From NCBI GenBank assembly GCA_025456145.1, contig JALOLD010000006.1, positions 80,531 to 144,530 of the forward strand: DNA of 64,000 nucleotides, given 5' to 3'. This document shows, in pieces, positions 18,006 to 26,558 of the stretch; the stretch's first letter is position 1, and each line of letters opens with the position of its first letter. A model generated the notes under the pieces. The model did no database searches. It had not been told where the DNA came from and saw only the letters and a list, made by a program, of their open reading frames with translations. This DNA comes from Thermoanaerobaculales bacterium (GTDB taxonomy: Bacteria > Acidobacteriota > Thermoanaerobaculia > Thermoanaerobaculales > Sulfomarinibacteraceae). The position numbers and the translations under genes are program-made.

Positions 18006-18192
18006 AGGGGAGGCCCCCACATCGGCCGTGTGAGCGAGCCCATTTGAACCTGCGAGACCACAGGTGGGTGCCTGTTCCCCGCCCGTCTCCCACCGTGCGG
18101 CGGGCATCGAGGCGGGAAAACCCGGCGACCCTTCAAATAGGTGTTGGTTCAAGAACAGTTTCACTCATCACCAACCGTGCAGGGACCTCCAC
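18006..18192 (-). ncRNA. ssrS: 6S RNA
   Basis: About 185 nt between zapA and rny, the usual site of 6S RNA, which binds RNA polymerase holoenzyme as a promoter mimic. The ends pair over 13 uninterrupted positions: GGAGGTCCCTGCA (from 18190) with TGTGGGGGCCTCC (ending 18009), G-U pairs included. Further pairing toward the middle (GAGTGA with TCGCTC, TTGAACC with GGTTCAA) is broken by loops, as in the 6S rod with a central bubble. GGTTGGTGA near the 5' end and TTGAACC also occur in E. coli 6S. The 5' end lies a few nt after the zapA stop, so it may be processed from the zapA transcript. The identification rests on structure, length and synteny. Confidence 0.82.
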
Positions 18193-18195
18193 GTC

Positions 18196-18507
18196 CTATT
18201 TCCCGTTCCCTTGGTCATCTGGCCTCATGGCCTGGTCGAGTTTCTCGACGAGTCGTTCCGCCTGTTTCTCCAAACGCTGTTGCCGGACGTCCTGATCCGT
18301 CTCTCGCTCTAAGAAGAGCTCGTCCGCGATGTTAAGTGCGGTCAAGACCGCGATCTTGACCGTGTCCACGCTGGAGCTCCGATCGGCGACCTCGCGCATC
18401 CGGGAGTCGACGAACCGGGCGATCTCCTGGAGCCGGCTCGCATCCCCATCCGCACGTAGCCCGAGGCGTTGGCCGAAGATCTCGACGGTAGCCCGGACTG
18501 TCGCCAT
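18196..18507 (-). CDS. zapA: Cell division protein ZapA
   Basis: ZapA binds and bundles FtsZ filaments at the division site. The 103 residues show the family pattern: a short beta-rich N-terminus with FGQRLGLRADGD (11-22), then a helix and a C-terminal coiled coil (60-95). The conserved AVLTALNIADELF lies around 53-65. AAGGAGTGACGA precedes the ATG. The zapA-6S-rny-ymdB order supports the call. A membrane-protein gene on the other strand separates it from zapB. Confidence 0.9.
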   Translation of the reverse strand: MATVRATVEIFGQRLGLRADGDASRLQEIARFVDSRMREVADRSSSVDTVKIAVLTALNIADELFLERETDQDVRQQRLEKQAERLVEKLDQAMRPDDQGNGK

Positions 18508-18528
18508 TCGTCACTCCTTCCCATTCCG

Positions 18529-18534
18529 AGTATA
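18529..18534 (-). promoter_or_regulatory. Promoter (-10) of zapA-6S RNA
   Basis: TATACT on the minus strand, 22 nt before the zapA ATG; the short leader holds AAGGAG. Transcription from here would also cover the 6S RNA. Confidence 0.5.
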
Positions 18535-18611
18535 CAGTATCGAATCCGTGTCTCACCCGGGGGGCGGTCCGCTCCTCCGGTCCAGCCACCAGGGGGCGGC
18601 GGCAGCCTCGA

Positions 18612-18640
18612 TTGTGCCGCCCGACGCCGCCGGGTATCGT
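18612..18640 (+). promoter_or_regulatory. Promoter of the membrane glycosyltransferase-like gene
   Basis: TTGTGC (18612-18617), 17 bp, then TATCGT (18635-18640). The -10 ends 9 nt before the ATG at 18650, predicting a leader of two or three nt at most. Confidence 0.55.
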
Positions 18641-18649
18641 GGTCCCCGG

Positions 18650-20248
18650 ATGGCCGAGCCGAGACCTGACCGAGACGACGGCCGCCGGACGACGATCGCG
18701 ACGACGGCGGCGCTGGTCCTGCTCTACCTCGTCCCGATCGCCGGACGCCCGCCGTCGAGCAACCCCAACGAGCTCGCCCGCCTCGAGCTCGCGGTCGCGA
18801 TCGCCGAGTGGGGGACCGTCGATCTCGACCGTCCGGCCCGCCTGTGGGGCCTGTCGGAGGACGTCGCGCGGCGCGACGGCCGGATCCTCTCGGACAAGGC
18901 CCCCGGGCTGTCCCTCGCCGCCGTGCCCGTGGTCTGGGCCCTCCGCCCGGCCCTGCCGGCCCGACCGGGTCGCGCGCTCCCCGACTACTGGCCGCTGCGC
19001 CACCTCGCCACCGGGCTGCTGGTCAGCGTGGCGAGCGCGCTGGTCGGCTTCGCCCTGGCCACCGCCGCCGCCCCCGAGGCGTCGAGGCTCGCCACGACCC
19101 GGGTCGGGCTCGCCGTGCTCGCCGCCCTGACGACCCCGATGTGGACCTATGGAACGGTCTTCCTCGGCCACGCCCCGGCGGCGGTGCTGGTCGCCACGGC
19201 CTGGCTGGGGCTGCTCGGCCGACCCGGGTCTCTCCGACCCCCCTCCGATCGGGCCGCGCTTGCCGGCGGGCTGGCGGCCGGCCTGGCGGTCACCACCGAG
19301 TACCCGACCGCGCTGCTCGTCGCGGTCGTTTTCGGGGTTCTCCTCGCCCGGCGCACGCCGCTCCGCACGCTCGCGCTCGCCGGTCTCGGCATCGTGCTCG
19401 GCGTCCTGCCGGCCCTCGTCTACCACCAGATCGCCTTCGGCGCGCCGTGGCTCACCGGCTACGCCTTCAAGGCCGACCCGGCCTTCCGGGCGATCCACGG
19501 TGCCGGGATCGGCGGGGTCGCGCTGCCCACCGCGGAGGCGCTCTGGGGGGTCCTCGGGAGCCCGGCCCGCGGTCTCTTCGCCTACTCGCCGCTGCTCCTC
19601 CTCGCACCGATCGGGCTGGTCCTCATGGGGCGTCGCCATGGCTGGGGCACCGCGGCGCCGTATCTCGTCGCGGCCATCGTCTACGTCGGCTTCGCCGCCG
19701 GCTTTGTCGACTGGCAGGCGGGCTGGGGCGCCGCCGCCCGCCACCTCGTGCCGCTCGTCCCGCTGCTCGCGATTCCGAGCCTGACCGCCGCGGCCGAGCT
19801 CGCCCGCCGACCCTGGTCGTTGCTGCTGCTCGTCGTGCTGGCGTCGATGGCGGCGGTGCGCACGCTGCTCACCCTCGCGCTCACCCCCTTCTTCCCGCCG
19901 ACCTTCACCCATCCCCTGCGCCAGCTCGTTCTTCCGAGCCTGGTCGACGGCGCATGGGCGCCGACCCTCCCCGGCTCGGTCGTCGGGCTCCCGGACGCCC
20001 TGGTGTGGTCGGCGGTCGCGGCCGCGGTGCTGCTCCTCGTCGGGTGGTCGCTCTCCCGGCTCGCCCGCCGTCCCCTCGCCGGCGTCGTCGCCGCGGTGCT
20101 GGTGGTCAGCGCCGTGCAGATCGGCTGGATGGCCTGGCGGGCATCCGAGATCGACCCCGGGCTCGAGGCGGTTCGGGCTCGCGTCCTCGTCGACCTGGGC
20201 CACTCCGAGGCGGCGGCGCGGGTCGCCGGCGGTCTCGACGCCCGGTGA
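18650..20248 (+). CDS. Multi-pass membrane protein, possible polyprenyl-sugar glycosyltransferase
   Basis: A 532-residue protein with a charged N-terminal tail and about eleven hydrophobic segments. The first loop, SSNPNELARLELAVAIAEWG followed by TVDLD, resembles the first periplasmic loop of phospholipid-carrier-dependent glycosyltransferases; LSDKAPGLSLAAVPVVWALR follows, also typical of that group. The glycosyl-transfer role is inference. It is the only plus-strand gene between zapA and zapB and so splits a normally compact cluster. Its start follows a -10 directly, with no Shine-Dalgarno sequence. Confidence 0.65.
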   Translation: MAEPRPDRDDGRRTTIATTAALVLLYLVPIAGRPPSSNPNELARLELAVAIAEWGTVDLDRPARLWGLSEDVARRDGRILSDKAPGLSLAAVPVVWALRPALPARPGRALPDYWPLRHLATGLLVSVASALVGFALATAAAPEASRLATTRVGLAVLAALTTPMWTYGTVFLGHAPAAVLVATAWLGLLGRPGSLRPPSDRAALAGGLAAGLAVTTEYPTALLVAVVFGVLLARRTPLRTLALAGLGIVLGVLPALVYHQIAFGAPWLTGYAFKADPAFRAIHGAGIGGVALPTAEALWGVLGSPARGLFAYSPLLLLAPIGLVLMGRRHGWGTAAPYLVAAIVYVGFAAGFVDWQAGWGAAARHLVPLVPLLAIPSLTAAAELARRPWSLLLLVVLASMAAVRTLLTLALTPFFPPTFTHPLRQLVLPSLVDGAWAPTLPGSVVGLPDALVWSAVAAAVLLLVGWSLSRLARRPLAGVVAAVLVVSAVQIGWMAWRASEIDPGLEAVRARVLVDLGHSEAAARVAGGLDAR

Positions 20249-20258
20249 GCCCGGGCGA

Positions 20259-20501
20259 TCACTTCTCCCCGAGCACTCCGTCGATCAGACCGAGGACCTT
20301 CTCCAACCGCGCGGCGAGGGCGTCGCGCTGCGTCTCGAGCTCGGCGAGGCGGTCCTTGACCTCGCTCGTCCCGGCGAGCTTCGCCTCGAGCTCGGCGATC
20401 CTCGTCTCGCCCTCGGCGGCCCGGTCGACCGCGTCGCGGTAGGCGGCGACGAGCTCCTCGATCTTCGACTCCAGCTGCTTGAGCACGCTTTCCATGGCCA
20501 T
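20259..20501 (-). CDS. zapB: ZapB-like coiled-coil cell division protein
   Basis: An 80-residue protein that is almost entirely coiled coil: leucines recur every seven residues with Glu/Lys/Arg between (LKQLESKIEELVAAYRDA at 7-24 and LAELETQRDALAARLEKVL near 52-70). Length and position after pheT and before zapA match ZapB, which links ZapA to the chromosome terminus at mid-cell. Coiled coils are weak evidence for identity, so the call leans on context. GGGAGA lies 8 nt before the ATG. Confidence 0.68.
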   Translation of the reverse strand: MAMESVLKQLESKIEELVAAYRDAVDRAAEGETRIAELEAKLAGTSEVKDRLAELETQRDALAARLEKVLGLIDGVLGEK

Positions 20502-20517
20502 GGTCAGTCTCCCTGGA

Positions 20518-22560
20518 TCAGGCGAATCGAACGTCGAGCCGTCGGGTCAGACCCTGCCGCAACCCGTCCTGGAGCTCGTTGACCTCGAGCTGGGTCAGCG
20601 ACCGGTCGGCGGCCCGATAGGTCAGCCGCAGCGTCGTCCGGACCGTCCCCGGAGGCAGCCCCTCGCCGGCGAAGCGCACGAGCAGCCCGATGTCCTCGAC
20701 GAGCTCGCTCGCCAGGTCGCGGACCACCGTCGCGAGCTCGGCGTAGCTCAGCTCGGTGGCGTGCTCGACGGTCATGTCGGCGGTCACCGCGGGCTGTCGC
20801 GGCAGCTCGACGAAGGACGGCAGCGGCACCTCCCGCGCGGCGCCGCCCAGGTCGAGCTCGGCGACATAGGTCACCGGCCTGAGGTCGAACCGGTCGGCGA
20901 CCGGGCCGGCCAACCGCCCGGCCAGGCCGACGATCCGACCGGCGGCCGTCTCGAGCACCGCGCCCTCGGCCTCGTCGAGCCAGGGCGCCCCACCCCGCTT
21001 CCAGTCGAGCTCGGGGAAGCCGAGGACATCGGTCAAGAGCTCGACGACCCCCTTGAGCTCGGCGAAGTCGAGGTCCTGGCCGGCTCGGCCGGGCAACGGA
21101 CCGACCAGGGCGACGGCGAGCCGCTCGCTCTCGGCCGGCCCCGACCCGGCCTGCCAGAAGACGCGACCCTGCTCGAACACCGCAACCGCCCGCTCGCCCT
21201 GGTTGAGGTTGTCCCGGACCGCGCCGAGCACTCCGGGCAGGAGGGACCGGCGCATCGTCGACTGGGTCGCGGCGAGGGGGTTGTCGAGCTCGACCGGCGC
21301 GCCCGGGCACAGCGGCATCGCGGCGAGCTCGGCGTCGAGGCTTGGGTCGATGAACGACCAGGTGACGATCTCGGCGAGGCCCGCGCTCACCGCCGCGGCG
21401 CGGGCACGGTCGACCAGCTCCCAGTTGGGGTTGCGCCGACCCGGCGCGGTCGACAGCACCGGCAGCCGGGCCGGGATCGCCTCGAAGCCGAGGTGCCGCA
21501 CGAACTCCTCGACGAGGTCGGCCTCGCGCTCGAGGTCGACGCGGAACGACGGCACCGTCACGACGATGGCGTCGCCGCCGTCGCCCTCTGGCTCGAGCTC
21601 GAGGGCCTGAGCGATCTCGCACAGCCGCTCGGCCGGCGTCTCGAGGCCGATGAAGGCCGACACGCGGGCGGCCGAGGTTCGAAGCCGCCGCCGCTCGACC
21701 GGCGACGGGCAGACGTCGATCCGGCCCCGGCACACCGTACCGCCGGCGATTCCGGCGATGAGCGCCGCGGCATAGTCGATCGCGACCGGGGGCAGCCCGG
21801 GATCGGCGCCTCGCTCGAACCGGTGCGACGCCTCGGTGTGCATCCCGAGCCGGCGGGCCGCCCGGCGGACGGTCAACGGGTCGAAGCTCGCCGCCTCGAG
21901 CAGGATGTCGGTGGTGTCCTCCCCGATCTCGGTGTCGGCGCCGCCCATGATGCCGCCGAGCCCGACCGCGCGCTCGCCGTCGGCGATCACCGGCATCCCG
22001 GCCCCGAGGGTGCGGCGCTCGCCGTCGAGGGTGACCAGGACCTCGCCGTCGACCGCGCGGCGGGCGACCAGGGTCGCCCCGCGTACCTTCGCCAGGTCGT
22101 AGGCGTGGAGGGGCTGGCCGAGCTCGAGAAGAACGTAGTTGGTGACGTCGACGATCGCGCTGATCGGCCGCACACCGGCGTTGACGAGCCGGCGCTGCAT
22201 CCACTCGGGCGAGGCGGCGCGCCGCGCACCGCGGATCACTCGCGCGCAGAAGCGCCGGCACATCGTCGGATCGGCGATCTCGACCGTCGCGAGGTCGGCC
22301 GTCGCCGGGCCGTCCTCGGCGAGGTCAATCGAGAGCCCGGCGAGCGTCGACCCGGTGGCCGCCGCAGCCTCGCGGGCGAGGCCTCGGTGGTTCATCGCAT
22401 CGGGCCGGTTGGTCGTGACCTCGACCTCCCAGACCTCGCCCCCGATCCCCGGCTCGCGCAGCTCGACCAGGAAGCCGCAGGCGGTGAGACGGTCGGCGAC
22501 CTCTTCGGCGCCCGGGGCGCCGTGCAGCAGGTCGAGAAGCCAGGCCGCGTCGAACTTCAT
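20518..22560 (-). CDS. pheT: Phenylalanine--tRNA ligase beta subunit, lacking the N-terminal OB-fold
   Basis: PheT forms an (alpha-beta)2 enzyme with PheS. The 680 residues are about 110 fewer than usual. After MKFDAAWLLDLL and LTACGFLVELREPG (26-39) the sequence goes straight to WEVEVTTNRPDAMNHRGLAR (44-63). The EMAP-type tRNA-binding OB-fold that normally sits between these parts is missing. The B3/B4 editing domain, the B5 domain, the core with DNPLAATQSTMRRSLLPGV and the C-terminal FDX-ACB domain are present. The start overlaps the pheS stop as ATGA; the longer upstream frame is a shadow of pheS. Confidence 0.93.
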   Translation of the reverse strand: MKFDAAWLLDLLHGAPGAEEVADRLTACGFLVELREPGIGGEVWEVEVTTNRPDAMNHRGLAREAAAATGSTLAGLSIDLAEDGPATADLATVEIADPTMCRRFCARVIRGARRAASPEWMQRRLVNAGVRPISAIVDVTNYVLLELGQPLHAYDLAKVRGATLVARRAVDGEVLVTLDGERRTLGAGMPVIADGERAVGLGGIMGGADTEIGEDTTDILLEAASFDPLTVRRAARRLGMHTEASHRFERGADPGLPPVAIDYAAALIAGIAGGTVCRGRIDVCPSPVERRRLRTSAARVSAFIGLETPAERLCEIAQALELEPEGDGGDAIVVTVPSFRVDLEREADLVEEFVRHLGFEAIPARLPVLSTAPGRRNPNWELVDRARAAAVSAGLAEIVTWSFIDPSLDAELAAMPLCPGAPVELDNPLAATQSTMRRSLLPGVLGAVRDNLNQGERAVAVFEQGRVFWQAGSGPAESERLAVALVGPLPGRAGQDLDFAELKGVVELLTDVLGFPELDWKRGGAPWLDEAEGAVLETAAGRIVGLAGRLAGPVADRFDLRPVTYVAELDLGGAAREVPLPSFVELPRQPAVTADMTVEHATELSYAELATVVRDLASELVEDIGLLVRFAGEGLPPGTVRTTLRLTYRAADRSLTQLEVNELQDGLRQGLTRRLDVRFA

Positions 22561-23579
22561 TCGAACTGCCTCGTCAGTCGCTGGTCGCCGGCGAAGAGCT
22601 GCCGGAGGTCGGGGATGCCGTACTGCAGCATGGCGACCCGGTCGAGACCGAGACCGAAGGCGAAGCCGGTGTAGCGCTCGGGGTCGATGCCGACCGCCTC
22701 GAAGACCCGAGGGTCGACCATCCCCGAGCCGAGGATCTCGATCCAGCCCGAGCCCGAGCACACGCCGCAGCCGCGCTGGGCGCAGAAGATGCACGAGATG
22801 TCGACCTCGGCGGAGGGCTCGGTGAAGGGGAAGAAGCCGGGCCGCAGCCGGACCCGGACGTCGTCCGAGAAGAGCGCTCTCAGGAAGGTCTCGAGGGTCG
22901 CCTTGAGGTGGCCGACGGTGATCCCGACGTCGACCACGAGGCCCTCGAGCTGGTGGAACATCGGCGAGTGGCGGAGGTCCGAGTCCCGGCGGTAGACCCG
23001 GCCCGGGACGACGATCCGGATCGGCGGCTGGCGGCTCTCCATGACCCGGGCCTGGACCGGCGAGGTGTGGGTCCTCAGCAGGTGGCTGGCGCCGATGTAA
23101 AAGGTGTCCTGATCGTCGCGCGCCGGGTGGTCGGGGGGCATGTTGAGCGCCTCGAAGTTGTGCCAGTCGTCCTCGATCTCCGGGCCGTCCTCGACGTCAT
23201 AACCCATGCGCAGGAAGATCTCCTCGATCCGCCGCCGGACGAGGTGGACCGGGTGCTCGGCGCCGCGCGCCAACCGGCGCCCGGGCAGGGTGATGTCGAC
23301 CCGTCGGTCGGCCGAGGCTGCACGACCTTCCGCGACCCGGGCCTTCGCCTCGTCGAGCCGCTCTTCGACGAGCTTCTTGAGCTCGTTGAGGGCGCGACCG
23401 TAGTCGCGCTTCGCCTCGCTCGGCAGCTCGCGCAGACCGCCCGCGAGCTCCTGCAGGAGCCCCGACCGGCGGCCGGCGTAGGCGACCCGCACGCGCTCGA
23501 CCGCGTCGGCGTCGACGCCGGCCCGCTCGAGGTCGGCGAGGAAGGACGCCCGCACCTCCTCCAGGCGCTCGAGCCCCAT
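22557..23579 (-). CDS. pheS: Phenylalanine--tRNA ligase alpha subunit
   Basis: The catalytic subunit charges tRNA-Phe. The 340 residues carry an N-terminal coiled coil (about 1-85) that contacts tRNA, then the class II core: HPVHLVRRRIEEIFLRMGY (motif 1), RVYRRDSDLRHSPMFHQLEG (motif 2) and GFAFGLGLDRVAMLQYGI (motif 3). I prefer the ATG at 23579 over the GTG one codon upstream. It lies 7 nt after rplT, whose stop it follows in the same operon. Confidence 0.96.
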   Translation of the reverse strand: MGLERLEEVRASFLADLERAGVDADAVERVRVAYAGRRSGLLQELAGGLRELPSEAKRDYGRALNELKKLVEERLDEAKARVAEGRAASADRRVDITLPGRRLARGAEHPVHLVRRRIEEIFLRMGYDVEDGPEIEDDWHNFEALNMPPDHPARDDQDTFYIGASHLLRTHTSPVQARVMESRQPPIRIVVPGRVYRRDSDLRHSPMFHQLEGLVVDVGITVGHLKATLETFLRALFSDDVRVRLRPGFFPFTEPSAEVDISCIFCAQRGCGVCSGSGWIEILGSGMVDPRVFEAVGIDPERYTGFAFGLGLDRVAMLQYGIPDLRQLFAGDQRLTRQFE

Positions 23580-23586
23580 CACCGCC

Positions 23587-23937
23587 TCAAGCGGTGGTCT
23601 TGGCGAGCTCGACGAGCTCGGTGAAGGCCTTCGGGTCGCGGACCGCGAGGTCGGCGAGCACCTTGCGGTCGAGCTCGCAGCCGGATTTCTTCAGGCCCGC
23701 GATGAACTCGGAGTAGGTCGTGCCGTTGAGCCTCGCCGCGGCGTTGATGCGGGCGATCCACAGGCTGCGGAACTGCCGCTTCTTCTGCTTGCGGTCGCGG
23801 TAGGCGAAGGCCAGCGACCTGTCGACCTGGAGCTTGGCGACCCGGTGGAGCCGCGACTTGCCGCCCCAGTACCCTTCGGCGAGCTTGAGGATCTTCTTCC
23901 GCCGGTCCTTGCGATTGGACGATCTCTTGACGCGCAT
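23587..23937 (-). CDS. rplT: 50S ribosomal protein L20
   Basis: L20 binds 23S rRNA early in assembly. The 116 residues match the family length, with the basic N-terminal tail ([20 protein letters not shown]) and the globular part holding [20 protein letters not shown]. It starts 10 nt after rpmI. L20 represses this operon in other bacteria through an mRNA structure upstream of rpmI; with infC gone, any such site would have to lie in the 43-nt gap after thrS or within thrS. Confidence 0.97.
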   Translation of the reverse strand: MRVKRSSNRKDRRKKILKLAEGYWGGKSRLHRVAKLQVDRSLAFAYRDRKQKKRQFRSLWIARINAAARLNGTTYSEFIAGLKKSGCELDRKVLADLAVRDPKAFTELVELAKTTA

Positions 23938-23947
23938 CGCTGCCTCC

Positions 23948-24148
23948 TCACTTCATCCCGACGAGCATTCTCTCGAGCACCTTGGCGTCGGCCGGCGACG
24001 CGATGACGGCCTTGCGCAGGCCGCGCTTGCGCTTGGCGCTCTTCTTGGTCAGGATGTGCGACTTGTACGCCTTGTGGCGCTTGAGCTTGCCGCTGGCGGT
24101 GCGCTTGAGCCGCTTGGCCGCTCCTCGGTGGGTCTTCAGCTTGGGCAT
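23948..24148 (-). CDS. rpmI: 50S ribosomal protein L35
   Basis: A 66-residue, strongly basic protein with the L35 signature [20 protein letters not shown] at the start and [16 protein letters not shown] in the middle. GAAGGAGG fixes the ATG at 24148. The gene before it is thrS, 43 nt away; infC, which normally sits between thrS and rpmI, is absent. Confidence 0.97.
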   Translation of the reverse strand: MPKLKTHRGAAKRLKRTASGKLKRHKAYKSHILTKKSAKRKRGLRKAVIASPADAKVLERMLVGMK

Positions 24149-24191
24149 GGTGCCTCCTTCGTCGTTCGATTCCTGTTCACCGCACGTCCGC

Positions 24192-26135
24192 TCACGCCTC
24201 GCGTGACCGGGTGGACACGACACGGGTCACCCGCTCGACGACCGCGTCGAGGGGCAGCACCCCTTCGTCGCGACCGTGGCGGAGCCGCAGCGACACGGCG
24301 CCGGCGTCAGCCTCCCGTTGGCCGACCACCAGCAGGTAGGGGACCTTCATGGTCTCGCCGTCGCGGATCTTGTAGCCGAGCTTCTCCGACCGGCGGTCGA
24401 CGTCGGCCCGCAGGCCGCGCTCGCGCAGGGTCGCGGCGACCGTCTCGGCATAGCCGACCACCGAGTCGGTGATCGGCAGGACACGAGCCTGCTCGGGCGC
24501 GAGCCAGGGCGGCAGGTCGCCGGCGAAGTGCTCGAGCATGACGCCGTAGAACCGCTCCAGCGAGCCGAGGATCGCCCGGTGGATCATCACCGGCCGCCGC
24601 TCGACGCCGTCGGAGTCGACATAGGCGAGGCCGAAGCGCTCGGGCATCTGGAAGTCGAGCTGGATGGTCGCCAGCTGCCAGGCGCGGCCGAGCGCGTCGG
24701 CGACGTCGAAGTCGATCTTCGGGCCGTAGAACGCCCCCTCGCCGGGCTTGACGGTGTAGGTCACGTCGGTCCGCGCCTCGAGACACCGGGCGAGGACCGT
24801 CTCGGCGTGTCGCCAGACCTCGGGGTCGCCGATCGCCTTCTCCGGCCGGGTCGACAGGTAGACGTTGACGCCCGAGAAGCCGAAGATCTCGTAGATCTCG
24901 AAAATGAACCCGAACAACGCCTCGATCTCGGGGCCGATCTGCTCGGGGGTGCAGAAGATGTGTGCGTCGTCCTGACTGAAGGAGCGCACCCGGGTCAGAC
25001 CGGTGACCACGCCCGAGCGCTCGTAGCGGTGGAGCCGGCCGAAGTCCGCGATCCGTCGGGGCAGCTCGCGGTAGGAGTGGGCGCGGTCGCCGAACAGCAG
25101 GCAGTGCGAAGGGCAGTTCATCGGCTTGACGCTGGCGCTGCGCTCGGCGACCTCGTCGAAGGCGTCGGCGAAGAACATGTCGTCGCGGTAGTTGTCGTAG
25201 TGCCCCGAGCGCTTCCACAGCTCGACATCGAAGATCTGCGGCGTGATGACCTCTTCGTAGCCGTAGCGCCGGTACTTCTCGCGCATCAGCTCGAGCAGCG
25301 CGTTGTAGACGATCGCGCCGCGCGGGTGGAAGAACGGGCTCGCCGGCGCCTCGGGGTGGAAGCTGAACAGATCGAGCTCGCGGCCGAGCTTGCGGTGATC
25401 GCGGCGCCTGAGCTCCTCGAGACGCTCGAAGTAGGCCTCGAGCTCGGCCTTTGACGCGAAGGCGGTGCCGTAGAGCCGCTGCAGCATCTCGTTGCGCTCG
25501 TCGCCCTTGAAGTAGGCGCCGGAGGCCTCGAGCAGCCGCACCGCGCCGATCTGACCGGTCCGCTGGAGGTGCGGCCCGCGGCACAGATCGACGAAGTCGC
25601 CGTGCCGGTAGAGGCTGATCACCTCGCCCTCGGGGATGTCATCGAGCCGGACGAGCTTGATGTCCTCGCCGCGCGCCGCCATCACCTCGCGGACCTCGCC
25701 CCGGTCGACCTCGGAGCGCTCGAAGGGCAGGTCCTCGGCGATGATCCGCCGCATCTCCTCCTCGATCCGCTCGAAGTCCTCGGTCCTGAAAGGGCGCGGG
25801 AACCTGAAGTCGTACTGGTACTTCTCCGAGTGGTCCTGCCGACCGGCATCGATCGGGGTGCCCGGCCAAAGCCTCTTCACCGCGTCGGCCATGACGTGCT
25901 CGGCGGAGTGCCGGATGACATCGCCGGCCTCGGGATCCCGGACCGTGACGATCCTGAGCACGGCGTCGGCGGTCAGCCGGGTTCGCAGATCCACCAGGCG
26001 ACCGTCCACCTCGCCGGCGACGGTGTCCCGGGCGAGGCGGGGGCCGATGGCCGCCGCCACGTCGAGCACCGTGGCGCCGGCGGGGAACTCCCGCGAGCTG
26101 CCGTCGGGCAGGGTGATCTGGATTGTCTCGGCCAT
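24192..26135 (-). CDS. thrS: Threonine--tRNA ligase
   Basis: ThrRS charges tRNA-Thr. The 647 residues contain a TGS domain (1-62), the alanyl/threonyl editing domain with [11 protein letters not shown] near 77-87, the class II core with the zinc Cys in [11 protein letters not shown], motif 2 [21 protein letters not shown], and the anticodon-binding domain (about 545-647). I chose the ATG at 26135, preceded by GGAGAG; the upstream extension runs into the tRNA-Val gene. A hairpin at 26176-26204 separates it from the tRNA genes. Confidence 0.97.
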   Translation of the reverse strand: MAETIQITLPDGSSREFPAGATVLDVAAAIGPRLARDTVAGEVDGRLVDLRTRLTADAVLRIVTVRDPEAGDVIRHSAEHVMADAVKRLWPGTPIDAGRQDHSEKYQYDFRFPRPFRTEDFERIEEEMRRIIAEDLPFERSEVDRGEVREVMAARGEDIKLVRLDDIPEGEVISLYRHGDFVDLCRGPHLQRTGQIGAVRLLEASGAYFKGDERNEMLQRLYGTAFASKAELEAYFERLEELRRRDHRKLGRELDLFSFHPEAPASPFFHPRGAIVYNALLELMREKYRRYGYEEVITPQIFDVELWKRSGHYDNYRDDMFFADAFDEVAERSASVKPMNCPSHCLLFGDRAHSYRELPRRIADFGRLHRYERSGVVTGLTRVRSFSQDDAHIFCTPEQIGPEIEALFGFIFEIYEIFGFSGVNVYLSTRPEKAIGDPEVWRHAETVLARCLEARTDVTYTVKPGEGAFYGPKIDFDVADALGRAWQLATIQLDFQMPERFGLAYVDSDGVERRPVMIHRAILGSLERFYGVMLEHFAGDLPPWLAPEQARVLPITDSVVGYAETVAATLRERGLRADVDRRSEKLGYKIRDGETMKVPYLLVVGQREADAGAVSLRLRHGRDEGVLPLDAVVERVTRVVSTRSREA

Positions 26136-26175
26136 GGCTCTCTCCGTACGCCGATCGTCGTTCCCAGCAACACGA

Positions 26176-26204
26176 AGGCCCGACCACGGGACAGGGTCGG
26201 GCCT
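26176..26204 (-). terminator. Hairpin between tRNA-Val and thrS (terminator or attenuator)
   Basis: AGGCCCGACC and GGTCGGGCCT form a perfect 10-bp stem with a 9-nt loop, 13 nt after the tRNA-Val(CAC) CCA end and 40 nt before the thrS start. No T-run follows. It may end or trim the tRNA transcript, or act in the thrS leader. Confidence 0.6.
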
Positions 26205-26216
26205 CGGCTCCGCCGA

Positions 26217-26293
26217 TGGTAGGCGCGCGCGGACTCGAACCGCGGGCCTCATCCGTGTGAGGGATGCGCTCTAACCAACTGAGCTACGCGCCT
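26217..26293 (-). tRNA. tRNA-Val(CAC)
   Basis: A full cloverleaf: acceptor AGGCGCG with CGCGCCT, D stem GCTC/GAGC, anticodon stem CATCC/GGATG around loop CTCACAC (anticodon CAC), T arm CGCGG-TTCGAGT-CCGCG, discriminator A and an encoded CCA. It is transcribed after tRNA-Val(GAC), 17 nt downstream of it. Confidence 0.95.
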
Positions 26294-26310
26294 CGACGGA
26301 GCGGGAAAAA

Positions 26311-26387
26311 TGGTAGGCGCGAGCGGGCTCGAACCGCTGACCTCTACCGTGTCAAGGTAGCACTCTAACCAACTGAGCTACGCGCCT
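26311..26387 (-). tRNA. tRNA-Val(GAC)
   Basis: Cloverleaf with acceptor AGGCGCG/CGCGCCT, anticodon stem CTACC/GGTAG, loop TTGACAC (anticodon GAC), T loop TTCGAGC and an encoded CCA. Its acceptor is identical to that of tRNA-Val(CAC). Expressed from the strong promoter at 26481-26509. Confidence 0.95.
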
Positions 26388-26480
26388 ATCAGGCTGCTGA
26401 CAGGTGGTCCCGTGGACGCTTGAAACCTGTCTTCGTCCTTCTTTTTAAAGATCAACCCCTGGCGGACCAGAGGGAACGGG

Positions 26481-26509
26481 ATCTTAACAACCGCGAGGGT
26501 GACTGTCAA
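26481..26509 (-). promoter_or_regulatory. Strong promoter of the tRNA-Val pair
   Basis: On the minus strand TTGACA, exactly 17 bp, then TAAGAT: close to perfect sigma-70 consensus, as expected for stable RNA. The start would be near 26474, giving a leader of about 87 nt before tRNA-Val(GAC). Confidence 0.8.
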
Positions 26510-26532
26510 CGCCCCGGCGAGCCCCGGAGACG

Positions 26533-26538
26533 TACAAT
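26533..26538 (+). promoter_or_regulatory. Promoter (-10) of the DUF2007 gene
   Basis: TACAAT lies 20 nt before the ATG at 26559, leaving a short leader with GGAGGGG. It is divergent from the tRNA-Val promoter 24 bp away. Confidence 0.5.
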
Positions 26539-26558
26539 GAAACGGAGGGGAGCATCCG

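Noticed and set aside
20479..22674. 731-codon plus-strand frame opposite pheT
   Set aside because: Antisense shadow; the minus frame is pheT with all core domains.
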